Counted from the stretch's first letter, positions 7,501-18,710 are shown. The stretch: DNA of 32,768 bases from Planctomycetota bacterium (GCA_022703445.1 JAKLDR010000048.1:1-32768), one strand, 5' to 3'. Numbers and translations: made by a program. Notes: a model not told the origin generated them from the letters alone.

Positions 7501-8691
7501 ATGGATCCGATCAAGAACCCCTACGCGCCTGGTGCCGGAACACCGCCTCCCGAACTGGCCGGTCGCGATGAGTTGCGGGAATCGGTTCGCATAGCGTTGG
7601 AGCGTGTGCGGGCCGGCCGTCAGACCAAGAGCATTATGATGGTGGGGTTGCGCGGGGTGGGTAAGACGGTGCTGCTGGACCGGATGCGTGAAGATGCCGA
7701 GTCAGTGGGCATACAGACGCTTCGGGTGGAAGCTCCGGAGAACCGCTCGCTGCCGGCCATCCTGGCCCCGGAGCTGCGCCAGGCATTGCTGCGGCTTTCG
7801 CGAAACGAAAAGGCCAAGGAGCTGGCTCAGCGAGCGCTGCGCGGGCTGGCTGGTTTCGCCAAGGCCTTGAAGGTCAAGTACGAGGATATCGAGGTAGGGT
7901 TCGACTTCGAGCCGGAACCGGGCCTGGCGGACAACGGCGATCTGGAACACGATCTGCAGGCACTGCTGGAAGTGACGGGGACGGCCGCGAAGAAGGCGGG
8001 CACGGCTCTGGCCATGTTCGTGGACGAAATGCAGTATGTGGAGGAAGAGCAGCTCGCCTCGCTGATCACTGCTCTCCATCGGACCGCCCAACGGAGCCTG
8101 CCGGTAGTGCTAGTAGGCGCCGGTCTGCCTCAATTGCCGGGCAAGATGGGCCGCGCCAAGTCTTACGCCGAGCGACTCTTCGATTTTCCCCAGATCGGGC
8201 CTTTGTCCGATGAAGCGGCGCGGCTGGCGATCTCCAAGCCGGCCGCCGATCAGGATGTCGTTGTGGCTGAGGATGCCCTCGATCGGATTGTCGACGAGAC
8301 GCGTGGCTATCCCTACTTCCTCCAGGAGTGGGGCAAGCACACCTGGGACGTTGCCGAGGTCTCACCGATCACAGCGCGAGATGTCGAGCGGGCCACCGTC
8401 ACCGTGATCGCAGCGCTGGACGAGAGCTTCTTCCGCGTCCGCTTCGACCGATTGACGCCGCTGGAGAAGAGATACTTGCGCGCCATGGCTGAACTCGGCC
8501 CGGGTCCGCATCGTTCCGGAGACATCGCTGTTCAATTGGGACGGGAAGTCACCTCGCTGGGCCCGACCAGAAGCCAGTTGATCGTCAAAGGCATGATCTG
8601 GAGCCCGAGCCACGGGGACACGGCGTTCACCGTGCCGCTGTTCGATGAGTTCATGAAGCGTATCATGCCGGGCGGGGACTGGAGGAAGTGA
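7501..8691 (+). CDS. AAA+ family ATP-binding protein with C-terminal winged-helix-like region
   Basis: A 396-residue ATPase of the AAA_16/Orc1-Cdc6-like type. The Walker A motif is GLRGVGKT (residues 49-56) and Walker B is AMFVDEMQ (171-178, D175/E176). A sensor-1-like strand follows (PVVLVGAGLPQLPG). The C-terminal part, about 310-396, has the character of a winged helix (LTPLEKRYLRAMAELG, then GDIAVQLGREV). Proteins of this kind are widespread, scattered among phyla and mostly uncharacterised; they are often found near mobile or accessory DNA. The base composition is visibly less G+C-rich than the flanking genes and the gene has its own A+T-rich promoter, which suggests acquisition by transfer. 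Function beyond ATP-dependent remodelling or signalling is unknown. Confidence 0.8.
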   Translation: MDPIKNPYAPGAGTPPPELAGRDELRESVRIALERVRAGRQTKSIMMVGLRGVGKTVLLDRMREDAESVGIQTLRVEAPENRSLPAILAPELRQALLRLSRNEKAKELAQRALRGLAGFAKALKVKYEDIEVGFDFEPEPGLADNGDLEHDLQALLEVTGTAAKKAGTALAMFVDEMQYVEEEQLASLITALHRTAQRSLPVVLVGAGLPQLPGKMGRAKSYAERLFDFPQIGPLSDEAARLAISKPAADQDVVVAEDALDRIVDETRGYPYFLQEWGKHTWDVAEVSPITARDVERATVTVIAALDESFFRVRFDRLTPLEKRYLRAMAELGPGPHRSGDIAVQLGREVTSLGPTRSQLIVKGMIWSPSHGDTAFTVPLFDEFMKRIMPGGDWRK

Positions 8692-8773
8692 GAACTGCCG
8701 AGAGATGATCTCGGCGCTGAGCGAGCACGCGAAAGTGGAAATAGCCTGAAGTCTAGAGCGCAGGAGATGTCCG

Positions 8774-10414
8774 ATGAAGAGGCTCCTGGTAATATTGCCG
8801 TTGCTGGTCTGTGGAATGGCTTTGGGCGCCGACCAACCCGAGGCCGGCACCAAGATCGCCGAAGGTCTGGACTCCAAGGACGAGATCGTCCGGATCCGTG
8901 CGCTGGTGGCGCTGGCCGAGCGCCAGGGCGACGGTCCCGTGCCGGAGACGCGCATCCTCGAACTGATGTCCGAGTCCGCCGAGGGGCGACGCCTGGCGAG
9001 GTGGTGCTACGCCGCGCTCCACGCGCAGGGCCGCGGTACCAACCAGAACCTGGGCCGTTTTGTGAAGGTCGCCGGCTGGGAGCCCCCTTCGGAGGGCCCG
9101 CCCAACGAGATTGTCATCTTCCACGAGCCGCCGGTCAGGGAATGGCCGCTTCCTCCGGACCTGCAGGCGGCCTCCGACCGGGCCTGGGAGACCTGCCTCG
9201 GCGCGGTCACGGCCCGTTGGCTTCGGATGACGGGCGGCGAGGAGCGGGGCTCCTTGTGGCAGTTCCTGCGGCGGAACGACGCGCCGCCCCGCATCGCGGT
9301 CGCCGCTCTCGGCAGGCTGCTCGAGGACCCGGGCCTGTCGGTCGAGGACAAGTGCGCCGTGGCCGAGCTGGCTGCCGGGCACGGGCTCGGCGCCAGGGCC
9401 AGTCTGCCGGTCCTGAGTGCCTTCCTGAAGGACCGGGACCCGCTCCTGCGCGCCGCCGGCGCCAAAGGCCTGGGAACGCTCTACCGCAACAACTGCCCGT
9501 CGCTGCCCCCGCCGCACCCAGCGCCGAAGGAGATCGTCGATGCGCTGGCTGCGGCATCCGCCGATGCTGAGGTGCCGGTGCGCGACGCCGCAGTTAGCGC
9601 CCTGGCGGATCTGGGTCACCAGGCCACGGGGGTGGTGCCGACGCTGCTGGCCCGGCTGAAGCAAGAGGGCGTGCCCAGGCAGCGCGGCGCGTTGCTCCAC
9701 GCGCTGGCCTTCATCGGGGAGGCCGGCGACGCTGGCGAGGCTATCCTCGAAGCCGCAGAGAACGATCCCTCGTCAGAGGTGAGGCTCTACGCCGCCGGCG
9801 CCGCCGGCTGGTTGTCCTGCCACCTGGGATACCGCAAGCAGGAGGCCGATCGCGCAGCCTTTGCCAGGAAGGCCGTGCCCCTGCTGGTCCGGAAGTTCCA
9901 GGACGACGCCCGGATGGCTTCGGCACTGCCGAACGTCCTGCTCGAGTTCCGCCAATATGCCGAGCCGGCCCTGCCCATGCTGCACAAACGCCTGCGGGAG
10001 TCCGCCGACGTGCGCGTCAAGGACCGGTGCATCGCCGCGCTCGGCGCGATCGGTCCGCCGGCGAAGGACGCCGTCCCCGACATCCTCAAGTGCATGACCA
10101 TCCAGCGCGGTTCCGTCTCAGCGTTCGACTACGAGGGCATACGTTTCATGATTGCCATCGCCCTCGGCGAGATCGGCAGCGGCGGGCCGGAGGTGGAGGC
10201 CGCTCTCCTCGAGCTCCTCAAGTCCGAGGCCTCCCATGTGCGCCGCGAGGCGGCCACTTCCTTGGGTGTCGTGGCCAAGTCCTCTGAACCGGTGTTCGCT
10301 GGGCTGAAAGGCCTGCTCGGGGACAAGGACGAGGACGTGCAGGCCGAGTCCCGCAAGGCGATCTCAATCATCCAGAAGCGCGCCGAGACCGCCAAACAGC
10401 CAGAGGTCTTCTAG
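8774..10414 (+). CDS. Secreted HEAT-repeat protein
   Basis: A 546-residue protein with a clear signal peptide (MKRLLVILPLLVCGMALGAD, likely cleaved near residue 19) and a Shine-Dalgarno AGGAGA 6-7 nt before the ATG. Most of the protein is made of about 30-40-residue alpha-helical repeats of HEAT/PBS-lyase type (for example AVSALADLGHQATGVVP, CIAALGAIGPPAKDAVP, AIALGEIGSGGPEVEAALLE). Such solenoids are protein-interaction scaffolds; no enzymatic motif is visible. It probably acts in the periplasm or at the cell surface. The TAG stop is shared with the convergent gene through the palindrome CTAG (10411-10414). Partners are unknown. Confidence 0.82.
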   Translation: MKRLLVILPLLVCGMALGADQPEAGTKIAEGLDSKDEIVRIRALVALAERQGDGPVPETRILELMSESAEGRRLARWCYAALHAQGRGTNQNLGRFVKVAGWEPPSEGPPNEIVIFHEPPVREWPLPPDLQAASDRAWETCLGAVTARWLRMTGGEERGSLWQFLRRNDAPPRIAVAALGRLLEDPGLSVEDKCAVAELAAGHGLGARASLPVLSAFLKDRDPLLRAAGAKGLGTLYRNNCPSLPPPHPAPKEIVDALAAASADAEVPVRDAAVSALADLGHQATGVVPTLLARLKQEGVPRQRGALLHALAFIGEAGDAGEAILEAAENDPSSEVRLYAAGAAGWLSCHLGYRKQEADRAAFARKAVPLLVRKFQDDARMASALPNVLLEFRQYAEPALPMLHKRLRESADVRVKDRCIAALGAIGPPAKDAVPDILKCMTIQRGSVSAFDYEGIRFMIAIALGEIGSGGPEVEAALLELLKSEASHVRREAATSLGVVAKSSEPVFAGLKGLLGDKDEDVQAESRKAISIIQKRAETAKQPEVF

Positions 10415-11097
10415 CAGTCCGTCGCCCCCGCATCCCCGTGCCGCAGCGTCCGGCGGAGCTCCGCGGTCAGCCCGACCTTGAACGGCTCGGACTGGCCGAT
10501 GAAGAGAACGCCGCGGACCAGCTTCAACCGGGGAACGAGCGCGGCGCCGGCGCCGGGTGCGGCGCGCTCGACCTCTTCCAGGTCGGCGGCCCGATCGGCC
10601 GAGGCGAGGCAGGCCAGGGCGGCGGCCAGATCCTCGCGGTCCATCCGTGTGAGCCGGCGGTGCCGCGCGAATCCGCAGATGGCCCGGCGCACTAGCTCGG
10701 GCCCGGTGAAGAGCGCCCAGGTGAGGGCCACGGCTGCAGGGTGGGCCTCGCCGGGAGCCAGCATCTTCACGGACTCGGCCGCCTCGGCCTCGTAGGCCTC
10801 CTCCGCGGGCTTGCCCAGCAGGAAGCGGATGTCGTTCAGGTAGCCGGGGTTCATCCGCGCGCTGCCGACGAAGAGCAGCGCGAGCGCCCCGAGCGCCGCC
10901 AGGTGGAGCAGCCACTTGGGCAGGAACCAGCAGAGGAACAGGCAGAGCAGCCCGTCGGCCAGGCCGTACTGGATCGCGCAGACCAGGAGCGCCAGCGGGG
11001 CCATCACGGCCGCGGCCGCCAGGGCGGCCTTGGCCTCCCAGCGCAGATACTCCTCCAGCCAGGGACGGACGTCGGAGGGGGAGACGTTCATGGGCAT
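10411..11097 (-). CDS. Small membrane protein of unknown function
   Basis: A 228-residue protein. The ATG at 11097 (MPMNVSP) is the first plausible start; a second ATG lies two codons on. Two or three hydrophobic segments occupy residues about 25-80 (AALAAAAVMAPLALLVCAIQ, LLCLFLCWFLPKWLLHLAAL). The remainder is a soluble, Ala/Glu/Arg-rich helical domain (REDLAAALACLASADRAADL, then VPRLKLVRGVLFIGQSEPF). The gene follows the DUF4091-type gene by 41 bp on the same strand and may be co-transcribed. I recognise no family. Its stop overlaps the HEAT-protein stop in CTAG. Confidence 0.7.
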   Translation of the reverse strand: MPMNVSPSDVRPWLEEYLRWEAKAALAAAAVMAPLALLVCAIQYGLADGLLCLFLCWFLPKWLLHLAALGALALLFVGSARMNPGYLNDIRFLLGKPAEEAYEAEAAESVKMLAPGEAHPAAVALTWALFTGPELVRRAICGFARHRRLTRMDREDLAAALACLASADRAADLEEVERAAPGAGAALVPRLKLVRGVLFIGQSEPFKVGLTAELRRTLRHGDAGATDC

Positions 11098-11138
11098 GCC
11101 GCAAGTATACAGGAGCGCATGCGAGTTGCACCAGGCAG

Positions 11139-13973
11139 CTATTGCCTTGCCGGGCTCTCCACGATCATACCCGCCAGCTTCCACCTCAGCTCCTCCAGTT
11201 GCCACGCCTGGATCGTGGCCTGCTCGAGCGCGTCGGCGTCGTCGGGGTTGGCGCCGGGCCTCGCGGCCGAGCGGATCTCCAGGGACTTCGCGAGCATGGC
11301 CCGGATCTGCTCGCGGTTGAGGTTCCGCTTCGCCCCGAGGATGACCAGGTACTCGATGAGCTGCTCGCCGTCGCGCATGGCCTTCAGGCGCAGGTCGGCC
11401 AGGACCTCGTGGCCGATCTTCTTCCCGGGCACGAGCAGCGCGTTGCCGCCGCCGGCGCCGGCGTCGTTGGTGTCGAGCGACGCCTCCGAGCCGAGCGTCT
11501 GCCAGGGCAGCGCGCCGTCGGCGCCGTTCAACCAGCAGTCGAGCAGCCAGGCGACCGTGCGGGTGTTGCTGACGTTGTCGGGGTTGGTGCTGCCGTAGGC
11601 CATCACCTTGATGCCGGTGTCCTCGTTGAGCCGCCGGATGGTCCGGCGCATCCCGAAGCAGCCGGCGCCGAAGTAGACCGTGTCGGTCGCCCCGGCCAGG
11701 ACCCGCCCCTGCCACTGCGGCCGGGAGATGTCCGCGCGCGCCGCCCACCGCCGGGCATCGGCGCCGAGCGCCGTGCGCCCCGAGGTCCACAGCCGGTCGA
11801 AGAACTGGAGCGCCAGCCAGTCCTCCCACTGGGCCGGCTCGTCGGTGGTCCACCACATGTTCGAGCCGTACTCGATCCGGTGGGTGTTCTTGCCGCCGAA
11901 GAAGCACTGCATCTCCGTCCGGGTCCAGCCCTTCTCCCTGAAGTGCTCGACGAACTGGCGCTGGACGGCCAGGAACGCGTCCTTGTAGTCCCGGCTCAGG
12001 GCGTCGCCGATGTAGGGGGCCTTGAGGCACTGCTCCACGATGAGGTCGCGCGAATCGCCCCGGCCCGGCCAGCGGCCCGGGTAGCGGTAGGTCTCCTTGG
12101 TGAGCTCCGTCGGCCAGGAGTCTTCGAACGGCAGGTACAGGCATTCGATGGGCACGCCGTCGCGGCGCGCGCCGCGGAAGGCCTCGCCGGAGAGGAGCGG
12201 CCCGGCCTCGCGGTCGTAGCGTTCCCAGACCACCTTGATGTCCTTGCCGGCGCCCTTCACCTCCGGCGCCCAGCGCCAGCAGTTGAGGACACTGCGGTGG
12301 GCCTGGGCCAGGCGGTACCAGGCGAGGTGGTCGCCCGGCGGCGTCCGGTAGGCGTTGAGCTCCGGCCAGAAGCTGAGCCGGTCGGGCAGCTCGAAGTCGA
12401 AGACCTCGAGCTCCACCGGGACGGTCAGGGCGTCGCCGCCGTCGGGCTCGATGCCCAGCGTGCCGGCGAACTTGCCGGGCTTGGCGGTCTTCGGGATCCA
12501 TAGGTCGACCGTGAGCGTCTGGTTCGTCTGGCGCTTGAGCGCCTCCGGTCCCTCGCCGAAACGCGCCGGGTCGGGGACGCGGAAGCCCTGGCCGTGGCCG
12601 ATCTGCGTCGCGTAGGCCGGCTGCCAGACGCCGGCGCGGTTCTTCGCGTACCAGTTGCGGTAGAGGTCGATGTTCTGCTGGGCAATGGTCTGGCCGCCGG
12701 GGCCGGCCAGGTCCTTTACCCAGACGCCGACGCCGAGCGGAGCGGCGCCCAGGCGCTCGATGCAGACCTGGAAGGAGACGATCTCGCCGCGCGCGCCGCA
12801 GAGCCGGACCTTCCGGCCGTCCCAGACGGCGTTGGCGCGGCTCGGGTCGGCCGAGCCGCCCAGGTCGCCGCAGAGCGCCTCGGCCTTCTCGGGGCCGATC
12901 TTGACGAGCGGCGGGAGCGCCCAGAAGCGGAGCGCCCCTGCCTTCTCGGGCGGCGCCGCGCCCGCCGCGGCGTCGGGCTTCTTCATCTCGCCGAGGTCGG
13001 GCGGCGCGGCCAGCGCCGCCGAAGCGGTCGCCGCGGCGGATGCCGCCTCCGAAGCCCTGCCTCCCGGCGCGACGGCGACGACCTCGAGCTTGCACGGCTC
13101 GCCCGGCTTCAGGTCTTCGAGGAAGAAGACCGTCGGCCCCTTGCCAGCCGGATGGGCGACCCGCCAGCGCTCGACGGGCTTGTCGTTGAGCCTGAGCCGC
13201 CAGGAGCAGACGGTGCCGGCCGGGGGTTCCTCGATGATCACCTTGAGCGCGCCCGAGTCCAGGTGCGCGCGCTCCGGCGCGGGCTCGATCTTCACGACCG
13301 GCCTGCCCGGCGCGGCCTCGAGCTTCCCGCCGAGATCGACTTCGAGATAAGGCCCGCTGCCCTTCTGTTCGCGGCTCCAGACGAAGTTGTTGGCGAGCGC
13401 TATGGTCCCGCCGTCCATCACCGCCAGGCCGTCGGAGTCGCCGGCGACGAGCGCGTAGACGATCTCCGGGGTCACGGCCACCGAGATCCAGCCGTCGGCC
13501 AACTCCTTGCGCTCGGCCCAGGTGGCCAGAGAGTCTCCCGACGACATGATCACGTCCGCGAGGCACGACCCCGGCCAGGCCCAGGACCTCTTGGCACCGA
13601 AGTCCGCGAAGGTGTAGGTGGCGCCGTCGCCGGGGCTGTAGGGCTTGTCGGCGCTGCCTTCGGCCCAGTCGGCATTCACGGTGGAGACGCGGATGTAGCG
13701 GAGCTGGTCGGGCCCGGCCCGCTTGAGGAAGAGCCGTGCGCCGAGCACCTCGCGGCCGGCGGCCGCCGTGGCGTCGAAGCGGATGATGGCCATCTCCTGG
13801 ATGCTCTTCAGCTTCAGCCGGCTGTGCCGCCCGGAGCTGGTGTCGCGCTCCTGGGCGTTGGCGTCGGAGAGCCAGACGTCGGCGGTGGCCGGCAGGCGCA
13901 CGGTCTCACCGCCGGCGGCGGGAGCGGACAGCGCCAGGAACCACACCAGAAGAACTGTGCTTTTAGTATTCAT
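11139..13973 (-). CDS. Secreted glycoside-hydrolase-like protein: DNRLRE-like module plus DUF4091
   Basis: A 944-residue exported protein with signal peptide MNTKSTVLLVWFLALSAPAAG. Residues about 24-200 resemble a DNRLRE/CBM96-type beta-sandwich (VRLPATADVWLSDANAQ, RLKLKSIQEMAIIRFD, ARLFLKRAG). A fibronectin-like stretch and an Ala/Pro-rich linker follow (about 210-330). Then comes the glycosidase-like region (FWALPPLVKIGPEKAE onward), with DUF4091 at the C-terminus (NALLVPGKKIGHE, then LRLKAMRDGEQLIEYLVIL). The overall plan parallels the other DUF4091-type protein (475-3225) but with a different N-terminal binding module, so the two are paralogues in function rather than recent duplicates. 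The target glycan is unknown. The upstream -10 (TAGAAT) lies 8 nt from the ATG and no Shine-Dalgarno is seen. Confidence 0.78.
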   Translation of the reverse strand: MNTKSTVLLVWFLALSAPAAGGETVRLPATADVWLSDANAQERDTSSGRHSRLKLKSIQEMAIIRFDATAAAGREVLGARLFLKRAGPDQLRYIRVSTVNADWAEGSADKPYSPGDGATYTFADFGAKRSWAWPGSCLADVIMSSGDSLATWAERKELADGWISVAVTPEIVYALVAGDSDGLAVMDGGTIALANNFVWSREQKGSGPYLEVDLGGKLEAAPGRPVVKIEPAPERAHLDSGALKVIIEEPPAGTVCSWRLRLNDKPVERWRVAHPAGKGPTVFFLEDLKPGEPCKLEVVAVAPGGRASEAASAAATASAALAAPPDLGEMKKPDAAAGAAPPEKAGALRFWALPPLVKIGPEKAEALCGDLGGSADPSRANAVWDGRKVRLCGARGEIVSFQVCIERLGAAPLGVGVWVKDLAGPGGQTIAQQNIDLYRNWYAKNRAGVWQPAYATQIGHGQGFRVPDPARFGEGPEALKRQTNQTLTVDLWIPKTAKPGKFAGTLGIEPDGGDALTVPVELEVFDFELPDRLSFWPELNAYRTPPGDHLAWYRLAQAHRSVLNCWRWAPEVKGAGKDIKVVWERYDREAGPLLSGEAFRGARRDGVPIECLYLPFEDSWPTELTKETYRYPGRWPGRGDSRDLIVEQCLKAPYIGDALSRDYKDAFLAVQRQFVEHFREKGWTRTEMQCFFGGKNTHRIEYGSNMWWTTDEPAQWEDWLALQFFDRLWTSGRTALGADARRWAARADISRPQWQGRVLAGATDTVYFGAGCFGMRRTIRRLNEDTGIKVMAYGSTNPDNVSNTRTVAWLLDCWLNGADGALPWQTLGSEASLDTNDAGAGGGNALLVPGKKIGHEVLADLRLKAMRDGEQLIEYLVILGAKRNLNREQIRAMLAKSLEIRSAARPGANPDDADALEQATIQAWQLEELRWKLAGMIVESPARQ

Positions 13974-13981
13974 AGGTGTGG

Positions 13982-14009
13982 ATTCTAACTGGTCGCTAGC
14001 CAGCGTCGA
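13982..14009 (-). promoter_or_regulatory. Promoter-like sequence upstream of the DUF4091/DNRLRE gene, predicted leaderless
   Basis: On the minus strand: TCGACG (14009-14004), 16-bp spacer, TAGAAT (13987-13982), then 8 nt to the ATG at 13973. The -35 is a 4-of-6 match at best. Confidence 0.45.
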
Positions 14010-14023
14010 GCGGGAAAGCGCAG

Positions 14024-14058
14024 GTGTGGGAGTATGTGGATACGTGGGTATGTGAGCA
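14024..14058. repeat. Short tandem repeat element E (8-bp unit, TGGGTATG-like)
   Basis: Degenerate direct repeats read TGGGAGTATG, TGGATACG, TGGGTATG, TGAGCATG. No convincing inverted partner is present, although C-rich sequence at 14091-14110 is partly complementary to the first unit. The element lies in the divergent gap between two promoters. Confidence 0.55.
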
Positions 14059-14137
14059 TGCTATTGTGTGTGAACGGGGACGCCGGCATGGCCCCCACAC
14101 CCCCGCGCCCCCTCTTGCCTGGGGCCTATGATGCGCC

Positions 14138-14165
14138 TTGACTCCGGCGCGGTCCTGACAAGAAT
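14138..14165 (+). promoter_or_regulatory. Sigma-70-like promoter of the zinc-ribbon gene
   Basis: TTGACT (14138-14143), 16-bp spacer, AAGAAT (14160-14165). Start of transcription near 14172 would leave a leader with GGAGG (14192-14196). Confidence 0.5.
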
Positions 14166-14202
14166 GCAGCGGCTTGATCCGATGTCCAAATGGAGGTGTG
14201 TC

Positions 14203-14523
14203 GTGCCCAAATTGCCATGTCCCTGCGGCTATGCTCACGACTTGTCCCCCATCCCGGATGAAGGATGGGTCACGATTCGAGAACAAGATCAGGAGAAGCA
14301 CTTCCAGCTATGGAAGACCATCGACGAAATCAGCCAGGGAGGAAGATCGCTACCATCGAACGGTCACCCGCGAGTCAAGGAGTACGACGCCTGCATGGGT
14401 TCCGCCGTCTCAATGGCTGGGCGTCTCTACGAGTGTCCGCGCTGTGGTCGTCTTCTCTGGCAGCGCAAGAGAGACGAAGAGTATCGGTGTTTCATCGTTG
14501 AGCCAGACTCTGGCGGCAAGTGA
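14203..14523 (+). CDS. Small zinc-ribbon-like protein, orphan
   Basis: A 106-residue protein. The GTG at 14203 is preferred because GGAGG lies 6 nt upstream and the protein then begins MPKLPCPCGYAHDLS; ATGs at 14128 and 14182 are in frame but lack this spacing. Two Cys pairs, CPCG near the N-terminus and CPRCGRLLW near the C-terminus, suggest a zinc ribbon split by a charged helical middle (EQDQEKHFQLWKTIDEIS). The sequence is markedly less G+C-rich than its neighbours and has its own promoter, so it was probably acquired. I do not recognise the family; small two-CxxC proteins of this type are often of unknown function. Confidence 0.65.
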   Translation: MPKLPCPCGYAHDLSPIPDEGWVTIREQDQEKHFQLWKTIDEISQGGRSLPSNGHPRVKEYDACMGSAVSMAGRLYECPRCGRLLWQRKRDEEYRCFIVEPDSGGK

Positions 14524-14549
14524 TCTTCCCTGATGCAGTGGTCATTTCC

Positions 14550-14578
14550 TTGAATCCCTAGCGTGCCCTGACCAGAAT
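14550..14578 (+). promoter_or_regulatory. Sigma-70-like promoter of the nucleotidyltransferase gene, predicted leaderless
   Basis: TTGAAT (14550-14555), 17-bp spacer, CAGAAT (14573-14578), then 6 nt to the GTG at 14585. No Shine-Dalgarno precedes the GTG. Confidence 0.5.
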
Positions 14579-14584
14579 GTCGAC

Positions 14585-15929
14585 GTGAAGCGATACGACC
14601 CCGCCGCCTCTCCCGTCGGCCGCGCCGCGGCCGAGGTGGTCGCCAGGCTCCAGGCCGCCGGCTTCCGCGCGTACTTCGCCGGCGGCGCCGTCCGCGACGC
14701 GCTCCTCGGGCGGCCCTGTCAGGACGTGGACATCGCCACCTCCGCCCGGCCCGAGGAAGTCGCGCGGCTCTTCCCTCGCGCCCGGGCGGTGGGCGCGGCC
14801 TTCGGGGTGATGCTCGTGCCCCGACGCGGCCGCCAGTTCGAGGTGGCCACTTTCCGCGCCGAGGGCCGCTACTCCGACGGCCGCCACCCCGACGAGGTCC
14901 GCTTCGCCGACGAGCGCGCCGACGTCGAGCGGCGCGACTTCACCTGTAATGCTTTGTTCTATGACCCGGTGCGGCACAAGGTCATCGACTTGGTCGGCGG
15001 ACGGACCGACATCCGCCGGAAGCTGCTCCGCACCGTGGGCTCGCCCCGCGCGCGCTTCGGCGAGGACCACCTCCGGATGCTCCGCGCGGCGCGCTTCGCC
15101 GCTGCCCTGGGGTTCCGGATAGAGCCGAAGACCGCCTCCGCGATCCGGCGGCTCGCGCCGCTGGTCAAGAAGGTCAGCCGCGAGCGCATCCGCGAGGAGC
15201 TCGCCAAGATGCTCGCGCCCGGCGGCGCCGCCGCGCGCCGGGGCTTCGAACTGCTCCTCGAGCTCGGGCTGCTCAAGCAGATCCTGCCGGAACTGACCAG
15301 GCTCCCGGGGCTGGAACAGCCGAAGCAGTTCCACCCCGAGGGCGACTGCTGGGAGCACAACCAGCTGGCGCTCGAGCTCCTGCCCGCGGAGGCCGACTTC
15401 GCCCTGGCCATGGCCGTGCTGCTCCACGACGTCGGCAAGGGCTTCACCGCCCGGCGGGACCGTACCGGGCGGATGCGCTTCAACCGCCACGCCGAGCGCG
15501 GCGCGGCCATCGCCGAACGGATCTGCCGGCGGCTGGCGCTCTCCAACCAGGAGCGCGAGGCCGTGGTCGACCTGGTCGCCCAGCACATGAGGTTCAAGGA
15601 CCTGCCCAGGATGCGCCCCGGGAAGCTCAAGCGCTTCCTGCGCTCCGAGCGCTTCGGGCTGCACCTCGAGCTTCACCGCATCGACTGCCGGGCCAGCCAC
15701 GGGGACCTCTCCAACTGGCGCTTCGCGAGGAGGAAGCTCCGCGAGCACCCGCCGGAGGCCCTCCGGCCGGCGCGGCTCCTCACCGGTCACGACCTGCTGG
15801 CCCTGGGCTACCCCCAGGGGCCGGCCATCGGCGAGATCCTCCGCGCCGTCGAGGAGGAGCAGCTCGAGGGGCGCCTGGCCTCGCGCGAGGCGGCGCTGGA
15901 GTGGGTGCGGGGGAGCTTCCCGGCGGGGG

Positions 15930-15946
<17 letters not shown>
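14585..15946 (+). CDS. CCA tRNA nucleotidyltransferase / poly(A) polymerase-type enzyme with HD domain
   Basis: A 453-residue class II nucleotidyltransferase that adds CCA (or A or C residues) to tRNA 3' ends. The head domain has GGAVRD (residues 33-38) and the catalytic DVD (47-49), followed by ERRDFTCNAL (115-124), which contains the RRD motif, and EDHLRMLRAARFAAALGF, the neck signature. An HD phosphohydrolase domain follows (LLHDVGKG, H281/D282, with HAERGAAIAE). In bacteria this layout occurs in full CCA enzymes, A-adding enzymes and poly(A) polymerase relatives; sequence reading alone does not separate them. The tRNA-Pro gene in this window encodes its own CCA, so here the enzyme may serve repair or the tRNAs lacking CCA. 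The gene converges with glgP and overlaps it by 17 bp at the 3' end. Confidence 0.85.
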
Positions 15947-18494
<2,548 letters not shown>

Positions 18495-18534
18495 CTGCGG
18501 CCCTCCGGCGGCGGACCTCCCCGCAGCCGCCGAT

Positions 18535-18563
18535 ATTCTATGGGAGAGGGACGGGGATTTCAC
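18535..18563 (-). promoter_or_regulatory. Promoter-like sequence of glgP
   Basis: Minus strand: GTGAAA (18563-18558), 17-bp spacer, TAGAAT (18540-18535). The leader of about 35 nt carries the GGAGGG ribosome binding site. Confidence 0.45.
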
Positions 18564-18590
18564 CGGAAAACCGAGGCGAGACCGACGGGT

Positions 18591-18680
18591 CTCGCGCCAA
18601 GCCGCCAAGCCACCGAGGGCAGCGCCAGGAATCCTAACCCGGGGCTCGCCGTTCTCTGCGTCTTGGCGACTTGGCGTGAG
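18591..18680. repeat. Inverted-repeat element C (8-bp unit CGCCAAGN)
   Basis: Left arm 18591-18617 and right arm 18654-18680 are each 27 nt and align without gaps at 22 of 27 positions. Each contains two CGCCAAG units and an outer CTC; the inner end of the right arm reads GACGCAGAG, sharing the CGCAGAG unit of element B1. The element sits between the glgP promoter and the 3' end of the AraC-type gene. Confidence 0.75.
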
Positions 18681-18710
18681 GATGCCATCGCGGGCTTACC
18701 CACAATCCGG

